Assembly (NCBI GenBank): GCA_021413965.1
Contig: JAIOPI010000031.1
Span: forward strand, 142,716 to 206,715
Source of the DNA: Lentisphaerota bacterium
GTDB lineage: Bacteria; Verrucomicrobiota; Kiritimatiellia; UBA8416; JAIOPI01
Length of the DNA stretch: 64,000 nucleotides
Direction: 5' to 3'
Position numbers and translations under genes: made by a program. How positions within the stretch are numbered: the stretch's first letter is position 1; every line of letters begins with the position of its first letter. The notes beneath the pieces are model-generated. The model had not been told where the DNA came from and did not search any database. It worked only from the letters and a program-made list of their open reading frames with translations. This document shows, piece after piece, positions 27,781 through 36,101 of the stretch.

Positions 27781-29631
27781 CTACGGCGCCAACGCAAGGC
27801 GCCCATGCATTTCGACGCGGTGATTGCCGCCGTTTAGGGGCGGGAACTGCAGCAAGGCACGATCGGCGGTGCGGTAACGGACGACTTCAAACGACACCGT
27901 ACGGCCGTCGGGAATGCCACCGAGGTCCGTCCACGGAATGGCGAACTCGGCGGTCCAGGCCGCGGTCTCACGGGTCGTGGCCGCCTGCTCGGTGCCGTCG
28001 AATGCCGCGCGATCGGCTCCGGCCGCATCATAGAGGGTGCCGATGGCATTCACGGCGATATGGCGGTAACCGCCGTCTGCCGTTCCGATGAGCAGTTCCA
28101 CGGCGTCATCTTCCCAAACGTTGCCATCCCGGTTGGTGACACTGGTGCGCAGGGCATTGAGATTCGGCTCTCCGCAGCGCAGCGCGACAAAGAGTGCGTC
28201 GGGTGTATAGGCGACGGACGCCTGGGTATCGACGGTCGGGACGCGGCCGTCCGGCCTGCGAAAATCCACCACTTGGGCGGGGCGTTGCCAGGCGGCATCA
28301 TCCAAACATCCGTCGATCACAGGGGGTGAGGCGGTGCGCGTAGCAAGGGTTGTCGGCCGGTATCGTGTGAACAGGGCGTCGAGAGGAAACGCGACGGAGA
28401 GCGGAGACGCCGGCATATACGCACTGCCGGCGGTAGCCAAGACGGTGCACGCGGGCGGTGTGGGCAGTGCGGCCGTGCCGGTGTAGCGCAGCGTGAAATC
28501 CACCGTATTCGTCCTGTGGCTGGGAACGTCGACATTGGTGACGGCGGGCGTGACCGACCAGTCTCCGTCCGTAGGCAATCTCCAGACAATTTCGGCGTGC
28601 ATCTGGTGACTAAATGGATTGAATAAGGGCAACTGCATGCGGGCGCCGAGCGCGGGTTCAAACGGGTCGGTAGCCGTCAGGGCGAGTCCGTTCTCGAGTT
28701 GAATATGCGCCTCGGTGTGAACGTCATCGGGCAGAATTCCATCCAACTTCAGGTTGGCCTGCACGGGGCCATTGGTGGTGAGCGTGACCCAGACGGCATG
28801 GTCGAATTCACCGAATCCGGGGCCGAGCAGATCACTCTGACCGCCCGTCGTTCCCAGGATGTAGTAGTTCCGCGACTGGCGTTCGAACTTGGCGTACTGA
28901 TGGAAATGGCCGGCAAACACCGTGTGCGGGCGTGAGGCGAGGACGGCCTGTATGTCCCCGAATCCGGTGTGCTGTCCGGCATTGATGACTTTTCGAGACG
29001 TGTGGAGGTGACCTTCTTCATAGACCCAGAGGGGCTGATGCATGAAGACCAGGGTCCATCGAACGTTGGGATTGGCGCGCAGGGTGTTCAGCGCCCATGT
29101 GACTTGTTCCGGACTCAGGCCGGGATCGGCATCCTGCGAGTCCAAGGCGAGAAACAACACCTTGCGGTAGACAAAGGAATAGTAGGTTTGACCAAAACGC
29201 TCGCGGTAGACGCGACGCATGACGGGACTGACGTCGTCATGGTTGCCTGGCAGGAAGAAGAAGGGCATCTGGAGGCGGTGGACGAAGCCGGTGAACTCGT
29301 CCCACTGATGGTGAAGAGTGGTTTCGTCATCGGTGTAGCCCTCGATCATGTCGCCGACCGTGATAACGAACTCGGGCTGCAGGAGGTTGAGCTTGTCGAC
29401 GGCGGATTCGAAGATGCCGGGGCGCGCGCCGCCAGTGCGATCGGCCACGATGGCGAACTGAAAGTTCTCGGGATCATTGTTGAACTGCAGGTGTGTCCAG
29501 GGTTTGGCATCGGTGGAGACATCGCTACTGAAGACGGTGGAGTGCCGGCAGCCGGCGGCCAGCAGGAGGAGCGCGATGAGGGCAGCGGTGAAGCGGAAGC
29601 GGGGGATGCGTCTGGCCAGACTCGCGAGCAT
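27781..29631 (-). CDS. Lipoprotein metallophosphoesterase with CBM9-like C-terminus
   Basis: 616 aa. A signal peptide ends in a lipobox (LLLAAGC, Cys28), so it is a lipoprotein. Residues ~60-320 are a calcineurin-like phosphoesterase: GDMIEG, PGNHDD, FMHQPLW and AGHFHQY are present, but the first metal motif DxH is DRT. A beta-rich linker follows, and residues ~455-616 resemble CBM9-like domains (PPVIDGCLDDAAWQ, NVWEDDAVELLIG). It probably acts on a phosphoester or sugar phosphate at the cell surface. The start at 29631 has AAGGA six bases upstream. Confidence 0.88.
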   Translation of the reverse strand: MLASLARRIPRFRFTAALIALLLLAAGCRHSTVFSSDVSTDAKPWTHLQFNNDPENFQFAIVADRTGGARPGIFESAVDKLNLLQPEFVITVGDMIEGYTDDETTLHHQWDEFTGFVHRLQMPFFFLPGNHDDVSPVMRRVYRERFGQTYYSFVYRKVLFLALDSQDADPGLSPEQVTWALNTLRANPNVRWTLVFMHQPLWVYEEGHLHTSRKVINAGQHTGFGDIQAVLASRPHTVFAGHFHQYAKFERQSRNYYILGTTGGQSDLLGPGFGEFDHAVWVTLTTNGPVQANLKLDGILPDDVHTEAHIQLENGLALTATDPFEPALGARMQLPLFNPFSHQMHAEIVWRLPTDGDWSVTPAVTNVDVPSHRTNTVDFTLRYTGTAALPTPPACTVLATAGSAYMPASPLSVAFPLDALFTRYRPTTLATRTASPPVIDGCLDDAAWQRPAQVVDFRRPDGRVPTVDTQASVAYTPDALFVALRCGEPNLNALRTSVTNRDGNVWEDDAVELLIGTADGGYRHIAVNAIGTLYDAAGADRAAFDGTEQAATTRETAAWTAEFAIPWTDLGGIPDGRTVSFEVVRYRTADRALLQFPPLNGGNHRVEMHGRLALAP

Positions 29632-29668
29632 GGAGATTCCTTTCGCACACGCAATCGAATGAGTGAAC

Positions 29669-29697
29669 AGAGTACCGGTGGCGGCGAAGGGCGGCAA
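29669..29697 (-). promoter_or_regulatory. Possible internal promoter of the phosphoesterase gene
   Basis: Minus strand: -35 TTGCCG (29692-29697), 17-bp spacer, -10 TACTCT (29669-29674), about 40 bp before the start. It falls in the one sizeable gap (208 bp) inside the operon. Matches are partial. Confidence 0.35.
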
Positions 29698-29839
29698 GGA
29701 GTGAGTGCGGGCGCCGTTCTCGCCCGGTCCCGGTGTTGCGGGCCGTTTGCGCACGCTGTCTGCGCCCCTCGGACGAACCGGGGGCCGGCCCGCCCGCCAG
29801 CCGCGGAGCGGCCATGGTGGGCGAGGCTGGCGCCAGTCG

Positions 29840-31891
29840 CTATTTGCCGGTGTCCCACGTCAGGACGCCTGCCGCATAGGGCGGGATCTGCACGTCGACA
29901 ATCAGACGCCCATTGCGCCGCGTGGTCTTGGCGGGCATGGGGGCCGCTCCTTCCACATGCAAGACGCCGGGCGAGCGGGTCTGGAAACCGTGGGTATCCG
30001 GTGCCAGTTGCACTTTGAGTCGCGCCGCGCGCGGCGAACTGTTGGCGAGCGTCACGGCCAGCCCGCGTTTCGACGTGTAAACGAATCCCTTGCCGCCCTT
30101 GACGTCGAGCCCGATGGTGTCGCGGAAGATCCCATGATTGACATAGGCGGCCGTGGCCTTGCGCAGCTTGGCCAAGCGCGCCACCTGCTCGGCCAGCGCG
30201 GGAGCCTCCGACAGCAGCCCGGTCATGTCGCGAGTGGCGATGGCCATGAAGCTGCCGATGGCAAAGGCTTCGGCGATGACGTCGCGCTGATTCTCGTCGA
30301 TGCACCAGCAGGGAATCATGGGCGGCAGTACATAGCGGAAGACGGGGGCGCTCACCCACTGATTTTGCCGCCAGCCCCAGTTCCACCACAGGTCAATGTG
30401 CTGGGTGTTGTAGAGGTCAGGGAGTTCGGCCACGGTGTAGGCGGCGGGGTTGCGGGTGCGCGTGGCGCGCGTGGCATCCCGGAACCACGCGTATGTGCGT
30501 TCCCAGGCGTCCCAAGGGGAGGCGTGCCCATGCTTGCGCGACAGGCAGTAATTCCACTCCGCAGCCTGGTCCACGGCGATGACATCGAAGCCCAGGTCGA
30601 GTGTCTGCTTGAGAAGTTTTCTCGCAAACGGTTGGAACTGGTCGGAGCCGCAGCAAACCGAGTAGGAGCCCATTTCGTAGGCGGCATCAACGTACACGCC
30701 GCCGTCCATTGAACCGGGGGGGAATCCGTACATGCCCTGGCCGAAAAGGCTTTCCTGGAGCATCGGCTTCATGGCGCGCCAGGATCGATTTCGCCGGCAG
30801 GCGAGGCGCCAGTTCACAAAGGCGGAGACGGAGGTGCCGAGGCCGCGCGTGTCGCGCAGGGCGCGCTTCATTTCGCGCAAGCGGGCCGGTGGCATTTCCC
30901 AGAAATCGCCGCGGTCAGGGCGGTAGTAGACGGAGGCGGCGTAGTCCCAGAACATGAGGTCGTGCACGCCGAAGCGTTGTGCATCACGGGCGACGGCGGG
31001 CAGTTCGGAAAGCGCATGGTCGTGTTTGCCGGAGAAGCCCTCGGTGTGGATGTGCAGCAGGCCGATCTTCTCGCGCACGGCGCGCGGTGTGTCGCAGGGC
31101 TTCCACCAGGTCATGGCCCACTGGCGAAGGCGGTCGGCGGTGGCATGCCAGTCGCCGTCGTGAACGCCCACGCCGACTTCGGCGCTGGTCCAAGTCTGGC
31201 CCGGTTCGACAAAGCACCCCGTCGCCCAGGCCCACGTCAGGCAATAGCCATCGACGGGCTGCAGCATGTTTTCGAACACGAGATTGTGGGGCGAGGGGCG
31301 CTGCTCGTACTTGATGTACGATAGACCCCCGGCCGGGTTGCTGAGGTCCATCATGGGGAGCTGGCTGATGCCATCGTCGCCCCAGCGTTGGAGATGGTGA
31401 CCGAAGGTATGGGTCTCCTCGCGGCCCCGGGCAAAACGTGCAAAGACGTCATAGTCCATGCGTTTGCTGGTGGTGACGCGATCCTTCGTTTTCCCGGGGA
31501 CGCCGGCTCGGCCGCCAATCCATGGGAACCACATTTCGTTGACGCGATAGGAGCTGGCGTTATGGATGGTCAGCGAGAAGAAGGCCTCCTGGCTGCCTGC
31601 CGGCAGGCGCACGCGGGCGGTCATGAAAATGCCGGCTCGCCCGCCGCCGTCTCTCAACTCAGGGAACTGAATCTGCAGCGTGTCGCCGGCGCGGGAGATT
31701 TCAGGTCGTCCGGCCTCGTGTGAGAAGAGTGGGCGGGACACGTGGCCGGGGGTGGGGGCGATCAGTTTGGCGAGGCGACTCCCGCGCGGATCCTGGAGCC
31801 AGCGCTGTCCGTTCTTCACGTTGGTGATTTGGCGAAGGCTGCCGGTGGCGTCATCAAAATCGAATCGAACGAGGCCGTTGGTCAGTAACAT
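29840..31891 (-). CDS. DUF6259-like glycoside hydrolase-fold protein
   Basis: 683 aa. Layout: N-terminal beta-sandwich (residues 1-220), central TIM-barrel-like part (LLHIHTEGFSGKHDHALSEL, VHDLMFWDYAASVYY, FDVIAVDQAAEWNYC, YTVAELPDLYN) and a C-terminal beta domain. The pattern recalls DUF6259 and GH36/alpha-galactosidase-like proteins of PVC bacteria, with Asp and Glu in the DQAAEWN and AELPD segments as possible catalytic residues. No signal peptide. The start at 31891 has GGAG seven bases upstream. Substrate unknown; operon context says a plant or algal glycan breakdown product. Confidence 0.65.
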   Translation of the reverse strand: MLLTNGLVRFDFDDATGSLRQITNVKNGQRWLQDPRGSRLAKLIAPTPGHVSRPLFSHEAGRPEISRAGDTLQIQFPELRDGGGRAGIFMTARVRLPAGSQEAFFSLTIHNASSYRVNEMWFPWIGGRAGVPGKTKDRVTTSKRMDYDVFARFARGREETHTFGHHLQRWGDDGISQLPMMDLSNPAGGLSYIKYEQRPSPHNLVFENMLQPVDGYCLTWAWATGCFVEPGQTWTSAEVGVGVHDGDWHATADRLRQWAMTWWKPCDTPRAVREKIGLLHIHTEGFSGKHDHALSELPAVARDAQRFGVHDLMFWDYAASVYYRPDRGDFWEMPPARLREMKRALRDTRGLGTSVSAFVNWRLACRRNRSWRAMKPMLQESLFGQGMYGFPPGSMDGGVYVDAAYEMGSYSVCCGSDQFQPFARKLLKQTLDLGFDVIAVDQAAEWNYCLSRKHGHASPWDAWERTYAWFRDATRATRTRNPAAYTVAELPDLYNTQHIDLWWNWGWRQNQWVSAPVFRYVLPPMIPCWCIDENQRDVIAEAFAIGSFMAIATRDMTGLLSEAPALAEQVARLAKLRKATAAYVNHGIFRDTIGLDVKGGKGFVYTSKRGLAVTLANSSPRAARLKVQLAPDTHGFQTRSPGVLHVEGAAPMPAKTTRRNGRLIVDVQIPPYAAGVLTWDTGK

Positions 31892-32006
31892 CGTGCTCTC
31901 CACTTGTTCTTTATCCACCGTTTCGTTTCGGATGCGTCACGCAATGCCTCACGTCCATTCGGTTGTCGCACACCACCGGCGGCATCGGCCAGGTAATCTG
32001 TACGTT

Positions 32007-34490
32007 TCACCCGCCCGCGGGCCACCATTCCGGGTCCGGTGGTGTGATCAGCCCGCGCTGGATGGCGAGGGCCGCCATGACCGAGAAGTTCATCACGAAT
32101 GTGCCCTCGTAGCCACAGGCCATGCCGTCCCACGAGAAGAACTCGGCGCCCTCCGACATGCCGGGCGACATGACGTCGGTCAGGAATCCTTCCTCAAGGT
32201 CGCGGGACAACTTGCGCGCATTGGCCTTGAACCCGTGGGATGACAGCGCGCGCAGGTAGTAATGCATGCTCCCCGGCCATACGGAGCCGTTGCAGAAGAG
32301 TTCGAGCTGGGCCGCCGTCGCGCCTTCGCTGACGTTGCGTGGCTGGTCCGCCTCCGGGATCGGCCAGAGATTGATCGGCACGCCGAGCGGGCAGTCTGTG
32401 AGGCCCATTTTGATCCGCAGCGCCTCGAGGCGCGCAAGTGCACGCCTGGCGAATCGGGGCTCCAGGACGCCGAACGCACAGGCGAATCCGTTGACCCAGA
32501 CATAGGCGGCATCGTGCAACTGGCCGTCACGGCTTCGCCAGCCGGCGACCCAGCCGGTTTTCGGATTCACCAGGAGTTCCGCGAATGGCCGGGGCATGCC
32601 ATCGGCGGTTGTGCGGCACCGAGCGGCGAGTTCGGCATCCCCGGTTTCCTTAAGCAAGGCGGCGCCATTGCGCAGCGCCCGGTAGGTCCAGGCATTGACG
32701 TAGGCATCGAGGTGTCCGAAGCCCACGACGTCGCAGGCGTTCGAGCTCCACCGGTGGGTACCCGAGTTGCCCGACAGATCGTGACACACGGCGAGCCCTT
32801 CCGGGCCGATCGTGGCGAGCAGCCGTTGGGCCGTTTCGACAAGACCGGGGCGGACATGCTTCAGCCAGGTCGCATCCGGATCGGCCTGATGAATACGCCC
32901 GACCGCGGACAGCAGGATCGGATCGGCGTCGAGATACAGATTGCGCCAGTAGCCGTAGCCGCTGCCGTCGAGCAGCCCGCGCTCAATCGTGAAGCGGGCG
33001 AGGTCCAGTGGATTGGGGCCGATCTTCGGGCGGGCCGTAAACGCGCACAGGTCGATGCACCCATGCTGATTGACGTGGCAGTTGGTTGACGCCCCGTGAT
33101 TGGAGAAGCCGGCGTACTCGGCCCGGAAATTCGAATACAGCGAGGCCCAGTGTTTGCGCAGCGCGGGCGGGATGGTGGCGCGCGTGTTCGTGACGGCCGG
33201 TTGGAGGTTTGAGACGGTCAGCTCGACGACCGCGCGAACGGGCTTACGCGAGACGACCAGTGGAGCGTGGGGGCCGGCAACGGACGCGAGGACAATGCCG
33301 TCGATGTTCACGGCCCCGTCGCGATAGCTTTCCACCTGAAGTCGCGCAGGTCCTTCGAGCACGCGGCAGCTCAGGCATCCCACCGCGTCACTCGCGAACA
33401 TGGCCGGGAGTTGAACATCCCCGGCCCGGCCCGTGCGCCGGGTGGGTACGGCGGCGGTGGCGGTCATTCCCTTTTTCAGGTCCCACGCCAGCCGCCACGC
33501 CTCGGCTTCCAGCACGACGGTGTCGCGATCGGCGTATTGCGTGAGTTCCATGACGATGCGTTTGGGCTCGATGGTGAACACGGCATCAAGCCGGACGCCC
33601 GCGGAGCAGGCCAGGTTGCGATAAGACACCCGATTGCCGCGAATGCCCACCTCGCCGGTCCAGTGGCTGGCGCTGCAGTCAATTGCCGACGTTCGAACGA
33701 CGGGGCCGCTGGCACCCGTGGCCGAATTCGGAGAGAGGAACGCGTCGAGCCGGCGGGTGACGATCCGGTTGCGGCCGGCCTGTCCGAATCCCCCTGCATC
33801 CCATCCCAGTTGAGTCAGGATGGGGCGGCGCAAGGAGAATGCCACGGAGAGGTGTTTGCCCTCGAACACGACGCTATGCAGATGGCGTCGAACACGCATG
33901 CCCCGCGGCGCCCGCGGCGTGCAACCGCGGACCTTGAGGACCGGCTGATAGTAGATGGAGGAGTCCGGGGCGGCTTCCAGCTCTTCACCGTGAGCGGTCA
34001 GTTTGTTCAGGATGGCGAAAGGCACCGCATGACCGGCGGCACCGGTGGCGCAGTCCCCGTGGTTTGGCCAGACGGGGTGCTCGCGGTCGCACTCGACGCG
34101 CAGGTGGTCCGTCTCAAGTCCGGCAAGGTCGATGCGCAGCGGTTCCGTCAAGGTGGGCGCGAAACGCCGGTTCATCTCCTCGGGACTGGTGGTGCGGTCG
34201 ATGCCGTCGCCGGACACGCGTGGGTCGGGAGGGAATTCGACATCCTTGACGACGCGCCAGGTGGCGCCTTCGAGGACGCTGACCGTGACGTGCGCGGGGT
34301 GGGTCGGCACCGAAGGTTCCCAACGGCCTGCGGCCAGGCGGAGGAGTTCCAGGTGGTCGATGCGAACGCGGCGACGAAAGCGCAGGTAGCGCACCGTGGC
34401 GCGCCCGTCAACCGTGACGCCGAGGCGCGGGTGTATGAGGGGCTTAATGTGGGCGTGCGTGACGGCGGAGCACGCTAGCGGCTTGGTCAC
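32007..34490 (-). CDS. Large six-hairpin-like glycosidase-related protein
   Basis: 827 aa. The first ~440 residues are beta-rich; the second half (from ~HWASLYSNFRAEY) looks like an alpha/alpha barrel of the six-hairpin glycosidases (LARFTIERGLLDGSGYGYWRN, WSSNACDVVGFGHLDAYVNAW, NVSEGATAAQLELFCNGSVW, SWDGMACGYEGTFVMN). It starts at a GTG with GGAGGG six bases upstream and overlaps the GH1 stop by GTGA. No signal peptide. No exact family can be named; it probably cleaves or rearranges an oligosaccharide in the cytoplasm. Confidence 0.65.
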   Translation of the reverse strand: MTKPLACSAVTHAHIKPLIHPRLGVTVDGRATVRYLRFRRRVRIDHLELLRLAAGRWEPSVPTHPAHVTVSVLEGATWRVVKDVEFPPDPRVSGDGIDRTTSPEEMNRRFAPTLTEPLRIDLAGLETDHLRVECDREHPVWPNHGDCATGAAGHAVPFAILNKLTAHGEELEAAPDSSIYYQPVLKVRGCTPRAPRGMRVRRHLHSVVFEGKHLSVAFSLRRPILTQLGWDAGGFGQAGRNRIVTRRLDAFLSPNSATGASGPVVRTSAIDCSASHWTGEVGIRGNRVSYRNLACSAGVRLDAVFTIEPKRIVMELTQYADRDTVVLEAEAWRLAWDLKKGMTATAAVPTRRTGRAGDVQLPAMFASDAVGCLSCRVLEGPARLQVESYRDGAVNIDGIVLASVAGPHAPLVVSRKPVRAVVELTVSNLQPAVTNTRATIPPALRKHWASLYSNFRAEYAGFSNHGASTNCHVNQHGCIDLCAFTARPKIGPNPLDLARFTIERGLLDGSGYGYWRNLYLDADPILLSAVGRIHQADPDATWLKHVRPGLVETAQRLLATIGPEGLAVCHDLSGNSGTHRWSSNACDVVGFGHLDAYVNAWTYRALRNGAALLKETGDAELAARCRTTADGMPRPFAELLVNPKTGWVAGWRSRDGQLHDAAYVWVNGFACAFGVLEPRFARRALARLEALRIKMGLTDCPLGVPINLWPIPEADQPRNVSEGATAAQLELFCNGSVWPGSMHYYLRALSSHGFKANARKLSRDLEEGFLTDVMSPGMSEGAEFFSWDGMACGYEGTFVMNFSVMAALAIQRGLITPPDPEWWPAGG

Positions 34491-35806
34491 AATCGTCCCT
34501 CCTTGAGGAAGTCACGATACCAGCGTGCGCTGCTCTTCGCGACGCGCTTTTGCGTGGGGTAGTCGGTGAAGAACAGGCCGTAGCGGGCGGTGAATCCTGC
34601 GGACCACTCAAAGTTGTCCATGAGCGACCAGATGCAGTAGCCCCGGATGTCGACGCCGGAGGCGATGGCGTCCTGCAGGGCGGCGACGTGCGTGCGCAAG
34701 TAGTCGACGCGGTCGTGATCATCGCAGGTGCCGTCCTCCGCGAGGGTCTCATCCTTCTTGTAGAGCCCATTCTCGGTGACGATGAAGGTGCGCGGCCCAT
34801 AGCGTTGGTTGAGGCGCTTGAGTCCGGCCAGAAAAGCCGCCGGGCTGTTCTCCTTGTGCACGGTGGTGTAGGCCTGGATGGGGCCGGCCCGATCCGGCTG
34901 CAGCGTGCCGGCGGCCACGTGCATGTTCTGGTAGTAATTCACGCCCAGAAAATCGGTGGGGCTGGCGATGACATCCTGGTCGCCATCACGCACGGCGGGC
35001 GCCAGTTCGCCGAGGAAGGTCCGGTAGAGTTCGGGATAGCCGCGGCCGTGGAGGGGATCGAGCAGCCAGAGATTGTTCTGGTGGTCGGCGAGTTCCGCGG
35101 CGCGCTGGTCCTTGGCGCTGTCAGTGGCCGGGGACCATTGCATGCAACTCATGGTGATGCCGATGTCGCCGGGCATCCGCATGTCACGAAAGCGGCGGAC
35201 GGCTTCGCCATGACCGACGAGGGCGTGGTGCACCGCCTGGTACGCGAGCTTCCAATCGGTGTGTCCGGGTGGGCAAAGCCCGTCGCCATACCCCTGGTAC
35301 AGGAAGCAGTTGGGCTCGTTCAACGTGATCCAATGGCGCACGCGGTCGCCGAGCCGCTCAAACAGAACGCCGGCATAATCCGCGTAGTGCGCGATCATGT
35401 CACGATTGAGCCAGCCCCCGGCGCTCTCCAGTTCCTGGGGATGGTCGCCATGCCAGATCGTCACCAGCGGGGTGATGCCGCGATCCAGCAGGCCGTCGAT
35501 CAGGTGCTGGTAGAAGTCCAGCCCGGCTTGATTGACGCGCCCCTTGCCACGCGGGAGGACGCGCGACCAGCAGATGGAGAAGCGGTAGGCATTGACGCCC
35601 AGCCACTCCATGAGCTTGAGATCCTCGTGCCAGCGGTGGTAGTGGTCGCAGGTCACATCGGCGGTGTGACCGTCCGTGATTTTTCCGGGCGTGTGCGAGA
35701 ACCGATCCCAATTGCTTTCACGCTTGCCGTCCGCCGCGGGCGCACCCTCAATCTGGAAGGCGGCGGTGGCCGTTCCCCAGAGGAATCTCGGAGATTTGGA
35801 CTGCAT
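34487..35806 (-). CDS. Family 1 beta-glycosidase (GH1)
   Basis: 439 aa, typical for cytoplasmic GH1 enzymes that remove beta-linked glucose, galactose or related sugars. The signature FLWGTATAAFQIEGA opens the protein; acid/base Glu164 is in TLNEPN and nucleophile Glu345 in IVTENG. WSLMDNFEWSAGF near the end is also diagnostic. A small oddity is HGDHPQ (119-124) where most members read HWDLPQ, which may shift the subsites. The start at 35806 follows AAGGAG; upstream in-frame ATGs add non-family sequence. It is the first gene of the carbohydrate operon. Confidence 0.95.
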   Translation of the reverse strand: MQSKSPRFLWGTATAAFQIEGAPAADGKRESNWDRFSHTPGKITDGHTADVTCDHYHRWHEDLKLMEWLGVNAYRFSICWSRVLPRGKGRVNQAGLDFYQHLIDGLLDRGITPLVTIWHGDHPQELESAGGWLNRDMIAHYADYAGVLFERLGDRVRHWITLNEPNCFLYQGYGDGLCPPGHTDWKLAYQAVHHALVGHGEAVRRFRDMRMPGDIGITMSCMQWSPATDSAKDQRAAELADHQNNLWLLDPLHGRGYPELYRTFLGELAPAVRDGDQDVIASPTDFLGVNYYQNMHVAAGTLQPDRAGPIQAYTTVHKENSPAAFLAGLKRLNQRYGPRTFIVTENGLYKKDETLAEDGTCDDHDRVDYLRTHVAALQDAIASGVDIRGYCIWSLMDNFEWSAGFTARYGLFFTDYPTQKRVAKSSARWYRDFLKEGRL

Positions 35807-36101
35807 GTGCACAAACTCCTTATGCCAGGCGGTGCCTGCTTGGTGGCGCCACGTCGTGTGGACGGGGAGACTAGCGCAGATGATTGGGGTGTCACAGCCA
35901 ATTTGACTTGTCGGAAATTGCACGACGATGTCCAGCGGGCGCGACACGTGGGGCGAACGCTCGCGGGTGCGTTGACAGGGCGGTGCAACTGCGGCAGGCT
36001 GGAAGGGACAACGGGGGTCATGGCGGCGCAGGATCAGGGAGCCGGAGGGGGCCCCGGGCGCGCGTCGGGAGTTGCGGCCTGCTGGCGGGGGATCGGGAGA
36101 C

